This document shows, one piece after another, positions 24,208 through 36,411 of a stretch of DNA of 64,000 nucleotides. Position 1 is the stretch's first letter, and each line of letters opens with the position of its first letter. Under the pieces are notes generated by a model that ran no database searches, was not told the DNA's origin, and saw only the letters and a list, made by a program, of their open reading frames with translations. The DNA is from Humulus lupulus. Lineage: Eukaryota; Streptophyta; Magnoliopsida; Rosales; Cannabaceae. The DNA is taken from assembly GCF_963169125.1 (NCBI RefSeq), contig NC_084795.1:264301042-264365041 (forward strand), given 5' to 3'. The translations under genes were made by a program, and so were the position numbers.

Positions 24208-27070
24208 ATTTGTTATGACTTTTACAAGTCTGAATATATCTATTTCTTCCAATGGATCACAATTGTGTATTGCATGTTTGGAAAACGAGTTTTATATTCT
24301 ACAACCTAACGAACCCTTTGCGTTTAATAACGAATTATTCAAAGTAGCTAAACCTAGGACCAATAAATGTCAAAAGATCGATAACGATAACATGACATAT
24401 TTATGACATTTAAGACTAGGTCACATTGGCTATGATAGGATTCAAAGACTTACAAAGGATGGGCCTTTGAGGGAACTCACCTTAGGTGAATTACCTGTTT
24501 GTGAATCATGTCTAGAAGGCAAACTGACCAAGTGTCCATTCTCTGCAAAGGGTGATAGGGCCAAAGAACCACTTAGAATAGTACATTCAGATGTCTGTGG
24601 ACCTCTGAATGTGAAAGCCAGGGGTGGTTTTGAGTATTTCGTCACTTTTATTGACGATTACTCTAAATACTCATGTCTTTACCTAATGCATAGGAAACCA
24701 GAAACATTTTCAAAGTTTCAAGAATTCCTAGCTATGACTTAGAACCAATTAGGTAAAATGTTAAAGAGCTTGCAATCTGATAGGGGGTGAGAATATTTGG
24801 ATATCCAGTTCCAAGATCATTTAATTAAACTTGGGATTTTATCTCAACTTACTGCCCTGGGTACTCCGCAACAAAATGATGTAGCGGAACACCGGAACAA
24901 AACTTTATTGGAAATGGTTATATGCATGCTTAGTTACTTAACTCTGCCAACTTCATTTCTGGGACATGCAATTGAAACTGCAAACGACATTCTAAATGTT
25001 GTGCCGTCCAAATCAATCTCCAAAACACTTTTAGAACGTTGGAATGGTCGTGAACCTAGTTTACGCCATTATAGAATCTAGGGGTGTCCAACCCACATCT
25101 TGAGAAAAAAAGGAAGGAAAGCTAGAAATATGAATTGAAGTTTGCATGTTTGTTGGCTATCCTAAAGGAAATCGGGGTGGACTTTTAATAGTCATTCAAA
25201 AAAGAAAGTGTTTACTTCTACGAATGCTACTTTTATGGAAAATGACTATGTCCAAAACTTTAAACCGCGCATCAAAGTAGTTTTAGAGGAGATGGTTGAA
25301 GAATTGACTCCAACCAATGTTCCATCATCATCAACACAAGTTGGTGATGAAATTCCCACTCTTCACATCCAATAGACGCAAGTCGGTTTAAATGAAGAAA
25401 GTACCACTATTCCTGAGCAAACTGTCACAGAGCCTTGTCGTAGTGGGAGGGTTTCTAGGAAGCCAATTCGCTATGGTTTGGATGGTGAAACAATATGGTT
25501 GTTGGTGACATTGGTGACAATGATCCATTATCTTTCAAATAGGCAATGACTAGCCCTGAAAAGGAACTATGGCTCGAAGCCATGAAACTAGAAATGGAGT
25601 CCATGTACTCAAATTCCACCTAGGATCTTGTGGAAGCACTTAGTGACTTTAGGGCCATTGGGTGTAAGTGGATCTACAAGAAGAAACGAGGTGTTGATGG
25701 AAAGATCAAAACTTATAAAGCTCGATTAGTGGCAAATGGCTATACCCAAAGAGAAGGCATGGACTATGAGGAAACTTTTAGTCCGGTAGCCATGCTCAAG
25801 TCCATTCACATCCTCCTATCCATAGTAGCCGCTCTCGACTATGAGATCTGGAAAATGGACTTCAAGGCAACTTTTCTTAACGGGAAGCTTGACGAAGTCA
25901 TTTATATGGATCAACCAAAAAGATTTAAAGTAGCTGGACAAGAAGGAAAAGTTTGCAAGTTGAATAGGTCCATTTATGGACTTAAGCAAGCTTCTCGTTC
26001 CAGGAATCTTAGGTTTGATGAGATAATCAAAACCTAATCCTTGTGTTTACCAACTAAGGGCAAATCAAATAGTGATATTCCTGGTTCTTTATGTAAATGA
26101 TATCTTACTCATTGGAAACAATGTTAAGAAATTATCAGATGTGAAGAATTGGCTGAGCACTCAATTCCAGATGAAGGATATGGATGAAGCGAGTTATGGT
26201 CTAGGTATCCAGATCATTAGGGATCAAAAGACTAAACTCTTAGCTCTATCTCAAGTAACTTACATTGATAAAGTACTTGAACATTTCTCAATGTCAAATT
26301 CTAAGAAAGGACGTCTACTGTCCCACCGTGGAATTCATCTTTCAAAGAAGCAGTCTCCCCAGACTCCTGAAGAGGAAGATGCAATGAGAAAAGTTCCTTA
26401 CACATCTGCAGTTGGAAGCCTGATGTATGCTATGTTGTGTACAAGACCATATATCTGCGATGCAGTGGGATTAGTGAGCAGGTATCAGTCAAACCCAGGA
26501 CCTGAACATTGGATAACAGTTAAGTATATCCTGAAATATTTAAGACAGACTAGGGATTATATGTTAGTCTACAAGAGTGGTGTTCTGAACCTTGTAGGCT
26601 ACACCGATTCAGATTTCCAGATTGATTTCAATGACAGGAAATCTACTTCTGGAATGGTGTTTACTCTTAGGGGTGGGGCTATGATATGGTGAAGCGTAAA
26701 ACAGTCTGTGATCTCAGATTCCACCATGGACACTGAGTACATAGCTGCATCTAAAGAAACTTAGGAAATAGTCTGGCTAAAGAAGTTCTATTCAGACCTT
26801 GGTGTTATTCCAGAAATGGATAAAGCGCTTGTGTTGTTTTGTGACAACACAAGAACGATAGCCAACTCGAAAGAACCTTGAAGTCACAAGAGGAGTAAAC
26901 ATATAGAAATGAAGTATCACATAATTCGAGAATATGTGGCCAGGGGAGATGTGAAGGTTATAAAGATTGCATCTGAAGACAATCTTGCGGATCTGTTTAC
27001 AAAGACACTACCAGAAGCTACATTTGATAAGCAAATCAAAGAAATGAGAATTGTAGAATTAATACATTAG
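24208..27070 (+). pseudogene. Copia integrase, reverse transcriptase and RNase H, broken
   Basis: The integrase zinc-binding part (HLRLGHIGYDRI...CESCLEGK, from about 24410) follows a stop. The DDE core shows HSDVCGPL, FIDDYSKY and SDRG with a stop where Gly-Glu is expected (near 24788). The reverse transcriptase (25630-26690) has CKWIYKKKRGVDG, ARLVANGYTQ, KMDFKATFLNG and LYVNDILLIG; the YVDD-type box is YVND here. RNase H shows YTDSDFQ and KSTSG, then TDTEYIAAS across a stop near 26690. Many stops and frame changes occur. The order integrase before reverse transcriptase proves Ty1/copia. Confidence 0.9.
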
Positions 27071-27079
27071 TTTCAATTA

Positions 27080-27094
27080 GTGCAAGTGAGAGTT
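27080..27094 (+). other. Polypurine tract of the copia element
   Basis: GTGCAAGTGAGAGTT lies immediately before the 3' LTR. It is a slightly mutated form of the AAGTGGGAGATT tract usual in plant copia elements, the primer for second-strand synthesis. Confidence 0.75.
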
Positions 27095-29880
27095 TGTTAG
27101 GGTATTATGCCATAATTAAAACACAGTTTCTTTGTAATCTCATTTTATTATCAGTAAAAGAATATAAATCATTTTTGACTTGGTCAATCACTTTGCTCAC
27201 ATGTTTTATTTTCATGATTTTTTGTTTAATATAAACTTCTATTAAATCCCGATCATATAGCTAATCATATTTATAGTGATGTAATCACAGTGGAATATAA
27301 ATATGATTATATGTTAAAAAAAAAGTTAGTCCTAAGATTAGTTAGTGCACAGGATTTACACTGACTTGCCAATCTACGATATGGTCTACTTACACATTGT
27401 AGTGTTATGTTCTTTCCAGAATATTAGCAAAGTAGATAAGATCAGATGTATTTGTTACATCAGAGTGGACCGATATTGACTTTAGATAGATAAGTAAATG
27501 TACCTGTTATCCCCATTTCCTGCATGGGCTCGGGGCCTTTGTCTTGGCCCACTGTCAAGGGGCCAGCTCAGCACGCGGGCCCGGCCCAAGGTCTCTTGCT
27601 ATGGAGAATGCCCAAGGGGAAGGGTATGAACCATGGACTCAAGACTGGGCCCATTGGAGGTGTCCAGGATGTCCCTCCGGGTCCATCCTCAGCGAGGATA
27701 GTCCGGGAGGCGTGTAGAGCATTCGAACCGCTGCGTCCTACGGATCCCTATCCCGGACCACTGGCGCGGTCCGGGCTGATGGTAAACGAAGCGGGACAAA
27801 GGTAAATGGACCCGGATCGTCTCACCCCTGGTTGAAGGGCCAAGCGTCCAGGACCCTGACGCCGCCTCGCTCCACGTGGGCGTTGTCCCCCACTTTTCAC
27901 CAGTAGAAAAGGCCATCTCGGGATTGCACGCCAATGTGTCAGGACTGCGCAGCCAAGTACTCTGACTGGTCTTGTCTCCTGAATCTGTCTCGTGACTCGA
28001 AGTGGCCAGGCCAAAAACGTCGTTTTGTCCGGCGAGATATAGCTCTAAAGGTCAACCTGTTGGGCCTTAACTGGTTTTGGATTTACGTACTTTGTACCTT
28101 TTTGTATTGGGCCTCCACTAGAAAGGTCCCTTATATCCATTTCTCTGATGGACCCGGATCGGATCCGGTCCAGACCCGATATTCCCCTCAGCTTATAAAT
28201 ATAAGCTACAGAGCACTGTAAAGGGGGTCTCTTTTCAGAAAAAAGGGAGGAACTCTATCAAAATATAAAAAAAAACTCCATTGTAAAAGATTCTTCAAGC
28301 TCTAATAACATAGACTCGTGGACTAAGGCTAGTTAACGCCCCAACCACGTAAAAATCCCGTGTTGATTTTCTGCTTTCATTATTATTATCAGTAAATATC
28401 ACTTATTAATAGAGTTGCCGAAAATCTCTGTTAACAGTACCGTTATTATTTAATATAGTCGTATCATAAAGTTGACCATAGGTCAATTCAATCTCAATTC
28501 TAAGTGGTTAGTATTCTAAGTGATTGTATTATTCAAGTCCTTTGATTTGTTCGTTACTAGCTTACCCTACGGACTAGCCCATACTTACATCTTGGGGACT
28601 TGGTAGTATTATTGAGTGGGAGTGTTAATCATAGATATGAACATCCATAGCTTCTAGCAAGAAGTGAAATGATGATCACCTTATAGCTTGGTTCAACGAG
28701 TTAAATGATTGAGTACTCATTTCTGTGATTAAAGTTCATGGAAATATCATTTACAAGGAACTTAGTGGTATTTAAGGATAAAATACAATGAGGGGTAAAA
28801 CGGTAATTTGTACCCGACTCAGTTGTAGATCATCTATTAAGGATTGAATGGAAAATTATGGTTGTAATAATGGATAACGTATTTACTTAAAGTGTAAAGC
28901 ATTCTATGAGTTCAAGAGTGCAATTTCGAGTCTTTAGTGGAGTCACGATGAATTAATACGGTAGTGAAATTATTCGATAATAATTTTACGGTGACTTATT
29001 GGAGCTTGAATTCATGGGTCCATAGTCCCCATAATGCCTTTGATTAAATCATCTAGATAGTCTCGATTAATTGATTTAATTATAAATTAGGATTGTTAAA
29101 ATTGTTCTGTGTCAATTTTGGACAGTTTTACTGAGATGTGGAATTTAGAGAAGAATAGAGAAATTTTAGTAAATTTATTAATTATGACAAATTGGTGTCA
29201 AATTGATAAATAGTATTAAATAAATATTCAAAATATAATTAGTTGATTTGAAAAAATGATTTAATTAATTAATTATTATTTAAATTTGTTTATAAGTATA
29301 TATATATAAAGTTTTAATAAAACTTTAAAGATTTCCTAAGATACAAAATCAATGCATATAATATAATATATATTATATTATATTTATTTAATTAATTAAT
29401 AATAGTTTTATTTTAATTATTTAATTAAATTAAATTAACTTTGTTGCTATAATAAGTACTTAAATCTATGATTTTGCAATCTGAAAGTAGTAAAGTGAAA
29501 AAAGCAAAAGCATAGACTCAAGAGACCTATTGTAGCCGCTCATATCCTTTATCTTATTCTCTATAATTTTTCCATCTCATGTGTTGAGAATTGCACACTC
29601 TAGTCTAGGTGATCAAATGTAATTGTGGAAGACGTGTAGTTTGAAGATCCAGTTCACTCTCTTGTCATTACTCTGCGACAAAAATGAACAAGGGTTAGAG
29701 AGAGTGAAGGAAGGAGTCTCAATATCCGTTGCGTAAAAGTAAGATTCTTAAACTATGTTATTTGCTTTACCTAATGAAATTCATTAGAAACATATTTCTA
29801 GGTTGTTTTATATGTTAATTTGTTTAATATATGAAACATAAATGAAAATATTTATGATCATGTAAAATGTATTCCCAACA
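27095..29880 (+). repeat. 3' LTR of the copia element, interrupted by a solo LTR
   Basis: It begins TGTTAGGG and ends CCCAACA, the inverted-terminal pattern of copia LTRs. Without the solo LTR and one duplication (937 bases) it is 1849 bp. It matches the 5' LTR parts with many small differences and short indels, so the copia element is old compared with the Tat element at 31658-42862. Confidence 0.85.
27505..28436 (+). mobile_element. Solo LTR in the copia 3' LTR, duplication GTACC
   Basis: Ends TGTTATCCCC...CTCTGTTAACA are flanked by perfect duplications GTACC (27500-27504 and 28437-28441). The 932-bp element is GC-richer than its surroundings. It has a TATA region (CTTATAAATATAAGC, near 28192) followed by a probable start site, and no coding domain. 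The open frames across it on both strands are proline/glycine-rich low-complexity readings that I do not accept as genes. The orientation is taken from the TATA region. Confidence 0.9.
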
Positions 29881-30047
29881 GTCGACTCACTCGCTGGCGG
29901 AGGGATTTTGCTTTTCAACTCGACATTTTCTTTGTGAAGGTTAGCCACTTCTGCTTCCAACTTCTCTTGGGCTTCCTTCAGAGTGTTAATGGCTTCTTCG
30001 GAGCACTATTGCGATGCTTCCAAGAGCTTACTCATGCAATCTAGCAG
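29881..30047 (-). pseudogene. Tat-type coiled-coil fragment
   Basis: The minus strand reads as a Lys/Glu-rich coiled coil (SEEAINTLKEAQEKLEAEV), resembling gag or extra-frame parts of Tat-lineage elements. It is cut on one side by the copia 3' LTR end and on the other by the solo LTR starting at 30053. Its continuation is 43209-43341, next to a Tat LTR. One stop is visible. Confidence 0.55.
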
Positions 30048-30054
30048 CTCATTG

Positions 30055-30077
30055 ATAACTCTACAAAATAGAGTTAT
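30055..30077 (+). repeat. Perfect 9-bp inverted repeat at the LTR start
   Basis: ATAACTCTA, a five-base loop CAAAA and TAGAGTTAT form a complete stem two bases inside the LTR end. It could be part of the integrase recognition end or chance. Confidence 0.8.
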
Positions 30078-30601
30078 TTTACCACTTTTTATATGCTAAT
30101 TATTGCTTAATTCTTGAGTTTTTAATTGATTTTATTAAGTTTTAAAGTAATTTTGAATTTATTTGGTTTATTTTTATTTTATATATTTTTGTGTATTTTT
30201 TATAGTTATATTATTGTAAAATGTTATAGTTTAATTATTTAAAATTAATATTGTTAAGTTAGGAGTAAAAAAATGCAATTTTGAGTTTAAATGTTTAAGT
30301 AAATTAAATTTTAATTAATATTTTCATGGAAGTTATATGGTATATTTTATTACAGAAAATAATTAATTTTAATTTAGTTTATGATTATTTTGTAGGAAAC
30401 AATGTGCATTTTGGTACTTTGAGAAGAAGAGAAAAGAAAATAATCAAAGTTGAAGAAATGAGAAAAAAAATGGCAATACTGAAAAATTAAAGGCCCAAAG
30501 CACCACCAAGCCCGACCCCCTGCACCAGCCATTTCCTTTAGCTGGGCCCGTGCCTCTCACAACCTCCCAGGCCCAACCGCTTGATGCTGAAGCTATTGCT
30601 T

Positions 30602-30665
30602 CACGCCTGATGCAACCAATTACTCCAGCCACTCACGCCTGATGCAACCAATTGCCCCAGCCACT
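30602..30665 (+). repeat. 32-bp tandem duplication in the solo LTR
   Basis: Two adjacent 32-base units starting CACGCCTGATGCAACC differ at two positions (TACTCC versus TGCCCC). They lie in the GC-richer middle of the LTR. Confidence 0.85.
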
Positions 30666-31657
30666 TCAGCCCGCCAACATCATCTCCCAGCCGTGCAGCT
30701 TCCTTCCCCCACAGGCCCACGACCCAACCTCAACACCCAGCATTTGCCAGCAGCCTCCAATCAGGCCCACCATGCCAAGCTGCCAACACAGCCACCAAAA
30801 AGACCCAAAAATCATGTTTTTATTCCCAATATTTTTCACTCAAATATCAATTCACTCTTCCCTATTTTTCTTACCTAAATAAATATTCCTAATTTATTTT
30901 TTTACCCTAGCTTTTCACTAATTTTTTACCCAACCAAGCATTTCATCTTTCCAATACTCTTACACTTACTCTATTTATCATACCACTTCCCAACACAATT
31001 AAATTAATCAATTTATTTATTTTAATTTGATTAATTTAATCTCCATATTTTGCCTATAAATAGAGTCTTGTAAGACCATTTGGAGAGCTCTTCTTCATCT
31101 TTTCAACCTCTTCTACACTTCATATTTTTCTCTCTTCTTTTCACTATTTTCTCTCTACCATTTTCATCTTTTGAAGAGCATGTCAAGTATGTTATTTTGT
31201 AATTTTTATTTCAATCTAGTTATGAGATTCTAATCTTTTTTCAAGATTATTAAGATGATGATGAAGTAAAATGTAACTAGATAGTATTTTTTGTTGTATG
31301 TTGATTTCCCATTTGTGCAACATTGTTTATGGATTTTTCTATCAAAGATATGCATTTTTCATCTATTATTGATTGTTAAAGCATATCACACTTGGTTCTT
31401 CATTATGCAAAAATATGATATTATTTAATTAAATGTTTTTCATTAAATTGTTCACATCTAATTCTTAGAGCATAAATATCATATTTTGCCTAAACATAAT
31501 CTCTTTGATTTTTTGTAGTTTCATTAGGTTGTAACACAACTAATGCTTAGAAATTATATCTTATATAAGTGAAGAAAAATCATATCTTTTTTAAAGTAAC
31601 TTGTGCTTGAATAGAAAATGTATTTTGAAAAAAATATAGTGTGATTTATTTCAACTA

Positions 31658-32247
31658 TGTTGACCCAAGGTTTGGCCAACTGACACAGAGTCAGAATATG
31701 CTTGATATGAATGAAAGAGATGAGAAGAACGTAATGACAAAAGTAAATAAGACGCAGTATTTTATAGTGGTTCGGCCCCAGGATCTGGTAATGACCTACG
31801 TCCACTTAGAATGATATTGATATAAAAATCAGAAGAGTGATCAAAGAACTAGGGTTCAATGAGTTTCACCACTTTCTGAAGAACAATACAGTATTACTAG
31901 GATAATTACTATAATCTCTCACGATTCAAAAGCCAAAAGTCCCCTCCCTTGAGCTATCTCTTGCTATTTATAGGCTCAAGGGGGATTACAAAAGATTGTT
32001 ACAAATATTCTTTCCTGAATAATCGGATACTCAGGAGATTTTGTGAGATAAATTCGGGATTCATAAAGATCTTCCCATTAATATCGCCTTGTACACGGAA
32101 CTATCGACCAGACTGGTCGCAGGTAAGATAGGCTTGCACTGCTTCTAATGTGTCCCCTGGTCGATACTCTAGCAAAACGTTTCCAGGTGTCAGCCACGTG
32201 TCCAGGGATCACTTGCCACGTCACCAATGCTAAATTTATGGATAACA
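31658..32247 (-). repeat. 3' LTR of the Tat element
   Basis: 590 bp, reading TGTTATCC...GGGTCAACA on the minus strand. It matches 42274-42862 base by base apart from about a dozen changes and one G-run length difference. A related, more diverged solo LTR occurs at 59360-59989. Confidence 0.95.
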
Positions 32248-32257
32248 TTTTCCCCCC
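32248..32257 (-). other. Polypurine tract of the Tat element
   Basis: The minus strand reads GGGGGGAAAA directly before the 3' LTR. This is the expected primer for plus-strand DNA synthesis and confirms the orientation. Confidence 0.9.
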
Positions 32258-33079
32258 AAGTTTATTTATCACGAGCAGTAAATAAACTTTTGAACAAACG
32301 ACTCTTCGGTAACCCCTCCTGACGTGTCAGAACCCTTCGTGTGTTCTTGAAAAAAGCAACCTACCTCTGTCCAATCACGTCCTTTCGGTTCCCCAGAAAA
32401 GATTTCGACGGCCATTTCGCTTCCCCATACTTTGAAAAAGGGAAACTAATGATTACACTTTTTACTATCAGAGACAAACTTATATAAGACCTTCGAAGCC
32501 TTTATTTTCTTTTTACGCACGCCATCGTCTCCACAAGAAAACCTAAAATCCAGAGCCCTTAACGTTCCTGAAGACCGTTCCGTCTGCACATTCAGGACCC
32601 CGTCCGAGAGCTCCTTGATCTCCGAAGATCTTTCTTCCATCTCCACGATCACTTTTCTTGGTAAGTTTTCGAGTTCCCACGCTTCTAATTTTTTGTGGTG
32701 CATGCTTCTGGATGTGTACTGTTTGAGTTTATCCGTTTCTGGTTTGAGACGCTTGTAGACAGAATATTTTGTAGGCGAAATAGGGTTACGAGTTAGTTTA
32801 AAATCCGGGATCATGCTTTTTAGGACGTAAAATCGAAGTAAAAATTCGATCTTTAGGCTAGTTGAAAAATAAATTTTTCCCGCCCTAAGGGGAGTTGAAA
32901 AAGCTTTTTCAGAAAAACTTTTTACTTTCACCCTTTGATCTGCTTTTCAAACTGTTCGTGTAGAAAAATTTAGTTTTTTGTTAGAATGCTGTTGTATAAA
33001 AACTTAATTTTTATACTCGGCCAGCGTTATTCTAAAAAGCTTTTAAAAGTTTTCTATCCTCACCTCCCCATTCTTCTGT

Positions 33080-35710
33080 ATGCAGACTTTAATGCCAGAT
33101 TTGTGGGGAGGTGAAAGGCCTATTGACGACGACCTTCTCGCCCAACTGCTCGAGGGAGAAGAACAACCAGCTGACCGTGTCCACGAGATCCCTTTCTCGC
33201 GATCTTCTTCTAGACCCCATCCTTCTCCTCCAATGGCCCGTTCCAAATCTTCAGGAAAGAAAAGACCCGAGTCTGAAAACAACCCAAATTCTTCTGCCCG
33301 ACCTGATTCGCAGGCAAGGGCTCCCTCGACCAGTGGTTGAGAAAATCTTGTTCCTGAACCTAATATCCAAATTAGGGCCAGCCCTCGCTATCAGAACTTG
33401 CCTGATGTCGAGTGGTATACTTCCCCAGCCAGTTCAGTAACTCTTCGAATGGTTGCTAACTGCTTCAGGAAATTCCCTCTCACAGGGGTTTCCATTATAC
33501 GTCCTACTGAAGACCAGAGGGCTAACCTCCCCGGAGGTGCAAACAGCGCCTGGTCTCGGTATCATATTGAGACGGGAGCTTATCTCCCTCTTCATCCCTT
33601 TTTTGTGGGGGTGGCCAATTATTTTGGTGTCGCCCCCTTCCAAATAACTCCAAACGGATATAGGATGCTGGCCGCACTCTATATCCTGTATAAACTTAAG
33701 AAATGGCCAGAACCTTCGCCCCACGAGGTCAACTATCTTTTTGACCTTAAGTCTAACCCGCAACACAACGGGACGGGTTTCTTTCATTTCTGCCACCAGG
33801 AGACTAACCGGACGTTCCTGAGTGACACCACCCATATATCAAACGTGGGGCATTACCATAAGGAGTACTTCTTTACTCCGGATGTAACCAGCAACAACTT
33901 GGCCTTCGCGCGAGGAGGTAAGCACCGTTTCTGACTGGTCGATACTTTTACTTAAGGTGTCTCCTTTCGTTTTTCTTAAACTGTAATCTGTTTTTCAGGT
34001 CCTTGGTTATGTCCGACCCCAACACCAGACATGGTGTCGAGGTCTAATACTTTGGCCAGGATGTCTGACGCAGCAAAAAGCGTCAAGACCCTGGTGACTG
34101 AAGAAAACTTGAGGCGGTCTGGCCTCCTGGCTCTTCGCCATGAAACTAGAGGGTCCGTGGCGGACGAAGCCACTGCCGAGGGGGTTCCCGAACAGCAACC
34201 TCCTGTGTCTCCTCGGAGGAGGAGGCCAATGGGGGTTACAATCAGGGAGCCCACGGGAAATCCTTCCGCAGAAAGATCTTTTGCTCCCCAAGGCAAGGGG
34301 AAACAAAAGGCCAAAGAGCCTATTGTGGACTTGGGAGAATCCTCTGATGATAATGGTAAAGTTATTTCGCTTTTAAATGGTTTGCCAATTCCCTGTCATC
34401 TGTTTGACGGGGAGGGTAACTTTACATATGCTCCAAACTTAGGGCCAGACTTCTTCATGCCAGATAATGAGTATATGACTAATAGAGTCAATAGTGTAGC
34501 GACCAGTAGTTGTAGCTCGGGTATTCACTTTGTTGCCTTTCTTCTGTTGCATATAATATATTTTCATCTGCCTCCTATCTTATCAGTTTCCTATGTTTAC
34601 TTGCATGCAAATATGGCCACTCCCAATATCTTTGACATATACCAGGCCGAGGAGGAAGAGGAGGTTCCCCAACTCTAGCGAAGATCCAAGAGGAGAACTG
34701 GCGAATCCAGCCGAGGCCCTCCAGCCAAGAAGGGTCGAACAGAAGACCTTCCCAAGGACACGCCAACTGGGCAAACTCATCCACCAGCTCCTACTGAGAA
34801 GCAGACTCCTCCTGCCCCACCAAATCCTCCGGCTGCGCCCGACAGAGAGGAAATTACTCGTGAAGAAGCTCTCGGGTCCAAACTCATGAGCCGCGCCCTT
34901 CGATCAGCCAGGGATCGCCTTAACCGCATTGGTAAAGGTGACCGTGTCAGAGATGCAATGGTCGAGGCTGAAAACATGGGGGCTGACCAGGTTCTGAACA
35001 GGGCCCTGAATGAAATCTCCAGTGTGAGTATTTCTTCACCTTTTAAGCCTTAGTCTTTTATTCTTCACAGCAGGCTCTAACTTTTTCCTTTATTCACAGG
35101 CCTTGCTGTCTGCTATCACTGCTCGCACTCGTATCCAGGCTTCCATCGAGCAGGCCAAGGCAAAGGCCACTGAGAGGCATCAAGTGAAGGCAACTGAGGA
35201 GCTTTCGGCTGCAGAGGCCAGGCACGCCAAGGAGTTGGAGGCACTGGCTCGAGAGAGGGATGCTGCGGTGACCAAACTGTCAGAGGCTGAAGCCGCAAAA
35301 GATGCCGCGGTGAAGTTGAGGCAGCAGTATCGAGAGTCCGGCCAAACCCATCTTCGCGAGATCAAGCATTTGGAAGAGACACTCAAGTCCAAGGACGAGG
35401 CTATTGTCACTCTTGGAGGCAAGGTGAAGTAGCTGGAGCTTGACAACTCCAAAAATCTTGAAAAGTACAAGAGGACGACACTCCGATGTTTCTATAACTT
35501 CTAGAAACATAATCAGGGTGCCGACTTTAGCTATCTTTTGGAGGAAGTCAGGACTGCTGAGTTGGCTCGCTGCACCTCTCAACTAGCCGAAGAGGAGGCA
35601 AGACTGAGGATCCCTGCCTCTCCAAGCATCGTTGGTGTAGAAGAAGAAGTTGTCGAGGACGCAACCAATTAGGATGCTGCTTAGGACCCTCCGGCCCCAA
35701 ATGCCTCTTA
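33080..35710 (+). pseudogene. Antisense extra gene of the Tat element, spliced, broken
   Basis: This gene lies between integrase and 3' LTR on the strand opposite to gag-pol. Exon 1 (about 33080-33916) encodes an acidic, Ser/Pro-rich start, then a conserved region with GAYLPLHPFFV, ITPNGYRMLAALYILYKL and NGTGFFHF, of the kind annotated as putative plant transposon protein. A donor (GAG|GTAAGC) and an acceptor (TTTTTCAG|GT near 33999) suggest splicing. Further exons encode a basic, Pro-rich middle (from about 34000), an acidic segment (from about 34646) and a long coiled coil (35101-35660; AEARHAKELEALARERDAA). In-frame stops occur at 33338 (TGA) and around 35430, and more near the end. The function is unknown; homologous antisense frames are known from other Tat elements. 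Confidence 0.75.
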
Positions 35711-36411
35711 AATATTCTCATTTATTTTTTCTTTCTTTTTGGCTATACGACCCACGGGTCATAATGTAAAGACAATATATTTCTTTTTAAACTTTGCTGC
35801 ACGGGCAGCAAATCTTTTTTCTTTTACTTGAACAGTTACATCCAAGCAGCGATGCTTGTGGTGTAAAAGCTTAAATCTTGATGCTATAATATCTTTATTT
35901 ATTATAACATTTGTCCGTATGACCGAACTTAGCATAGTACTTTGGCATGATTTAACAAAACATAAATTTTGAAAAATACTCTAAGTACTGTAGCATGCTT
36001 TCACTCATTTTATTCATGTGTTTACATACATTGCGAGTATGCTTTGCTATCGATGTGCCTTATATGCCCCCCAAGTGATCGAAGAGTTTTAGGTCCTTGG
36101 TCACTTGCCTTGACCATGGCCTGTTTAAACATTCCTGTTCGTATGAAAATTGATACTTCTAATACAGCAAAACAACACACGTAATGAACAAATACTTGTA
36201 AATGTAAATTCACAATGGTTGGCAAGAATGACTGGCTGCGCACAGTCCCTTATAATCTCATATTAAAAATGGACCAAACATGTCTTTATGAGTGATTCTA
36301 TAATAGAACCTTACATATACGAGTAGTTAGCCATACAACGTGGCTAACCCTCTTTGCAAAACTTGTAAAAATTAAAAATTTAATACAAGCCAGACCTTTA
36401 AAAATGGCTGT

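Larger units (their letters stand above)
12659..29880 (+). mobile_element. Decayed Ty1/copia retrotransposon with nested insertions
   Basis: It is bounded by two related long terminal repeats (12659-18496 and 27095-29880, both interrupted) and has a degraded tRNA-iMet primer site after the first. The gag-pol order is the copia one (gag, protease, integrase, reverse transcriptase, RNase H; 23038-27070). Without the nested DNA each LTR is about 1.6-1.85 kb. Four younger or equal-age insertions lie inside: a minus-strand Ty3 fragment, two solo LTRs and a Cassandra-type LTR. The five bases outside the two ends (ATGGG and GTCGA) do not match, so either the element ends are altered or the flanks were rearranged. 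Confidence 0.85.

Noticed and set aside
27524..28221. Open frames in both strands of the GC-rich block
   Set aside because: No recognisable domain and a biased composition; the block is a solo LTR with perfect duplications.
34007..34314. Minus-strand open frames opposite the antisense Tat gene
   Set aside because: They are shadows of the plus-strand coding exons; splice sites and coiled-coil pattern support the plus strand.
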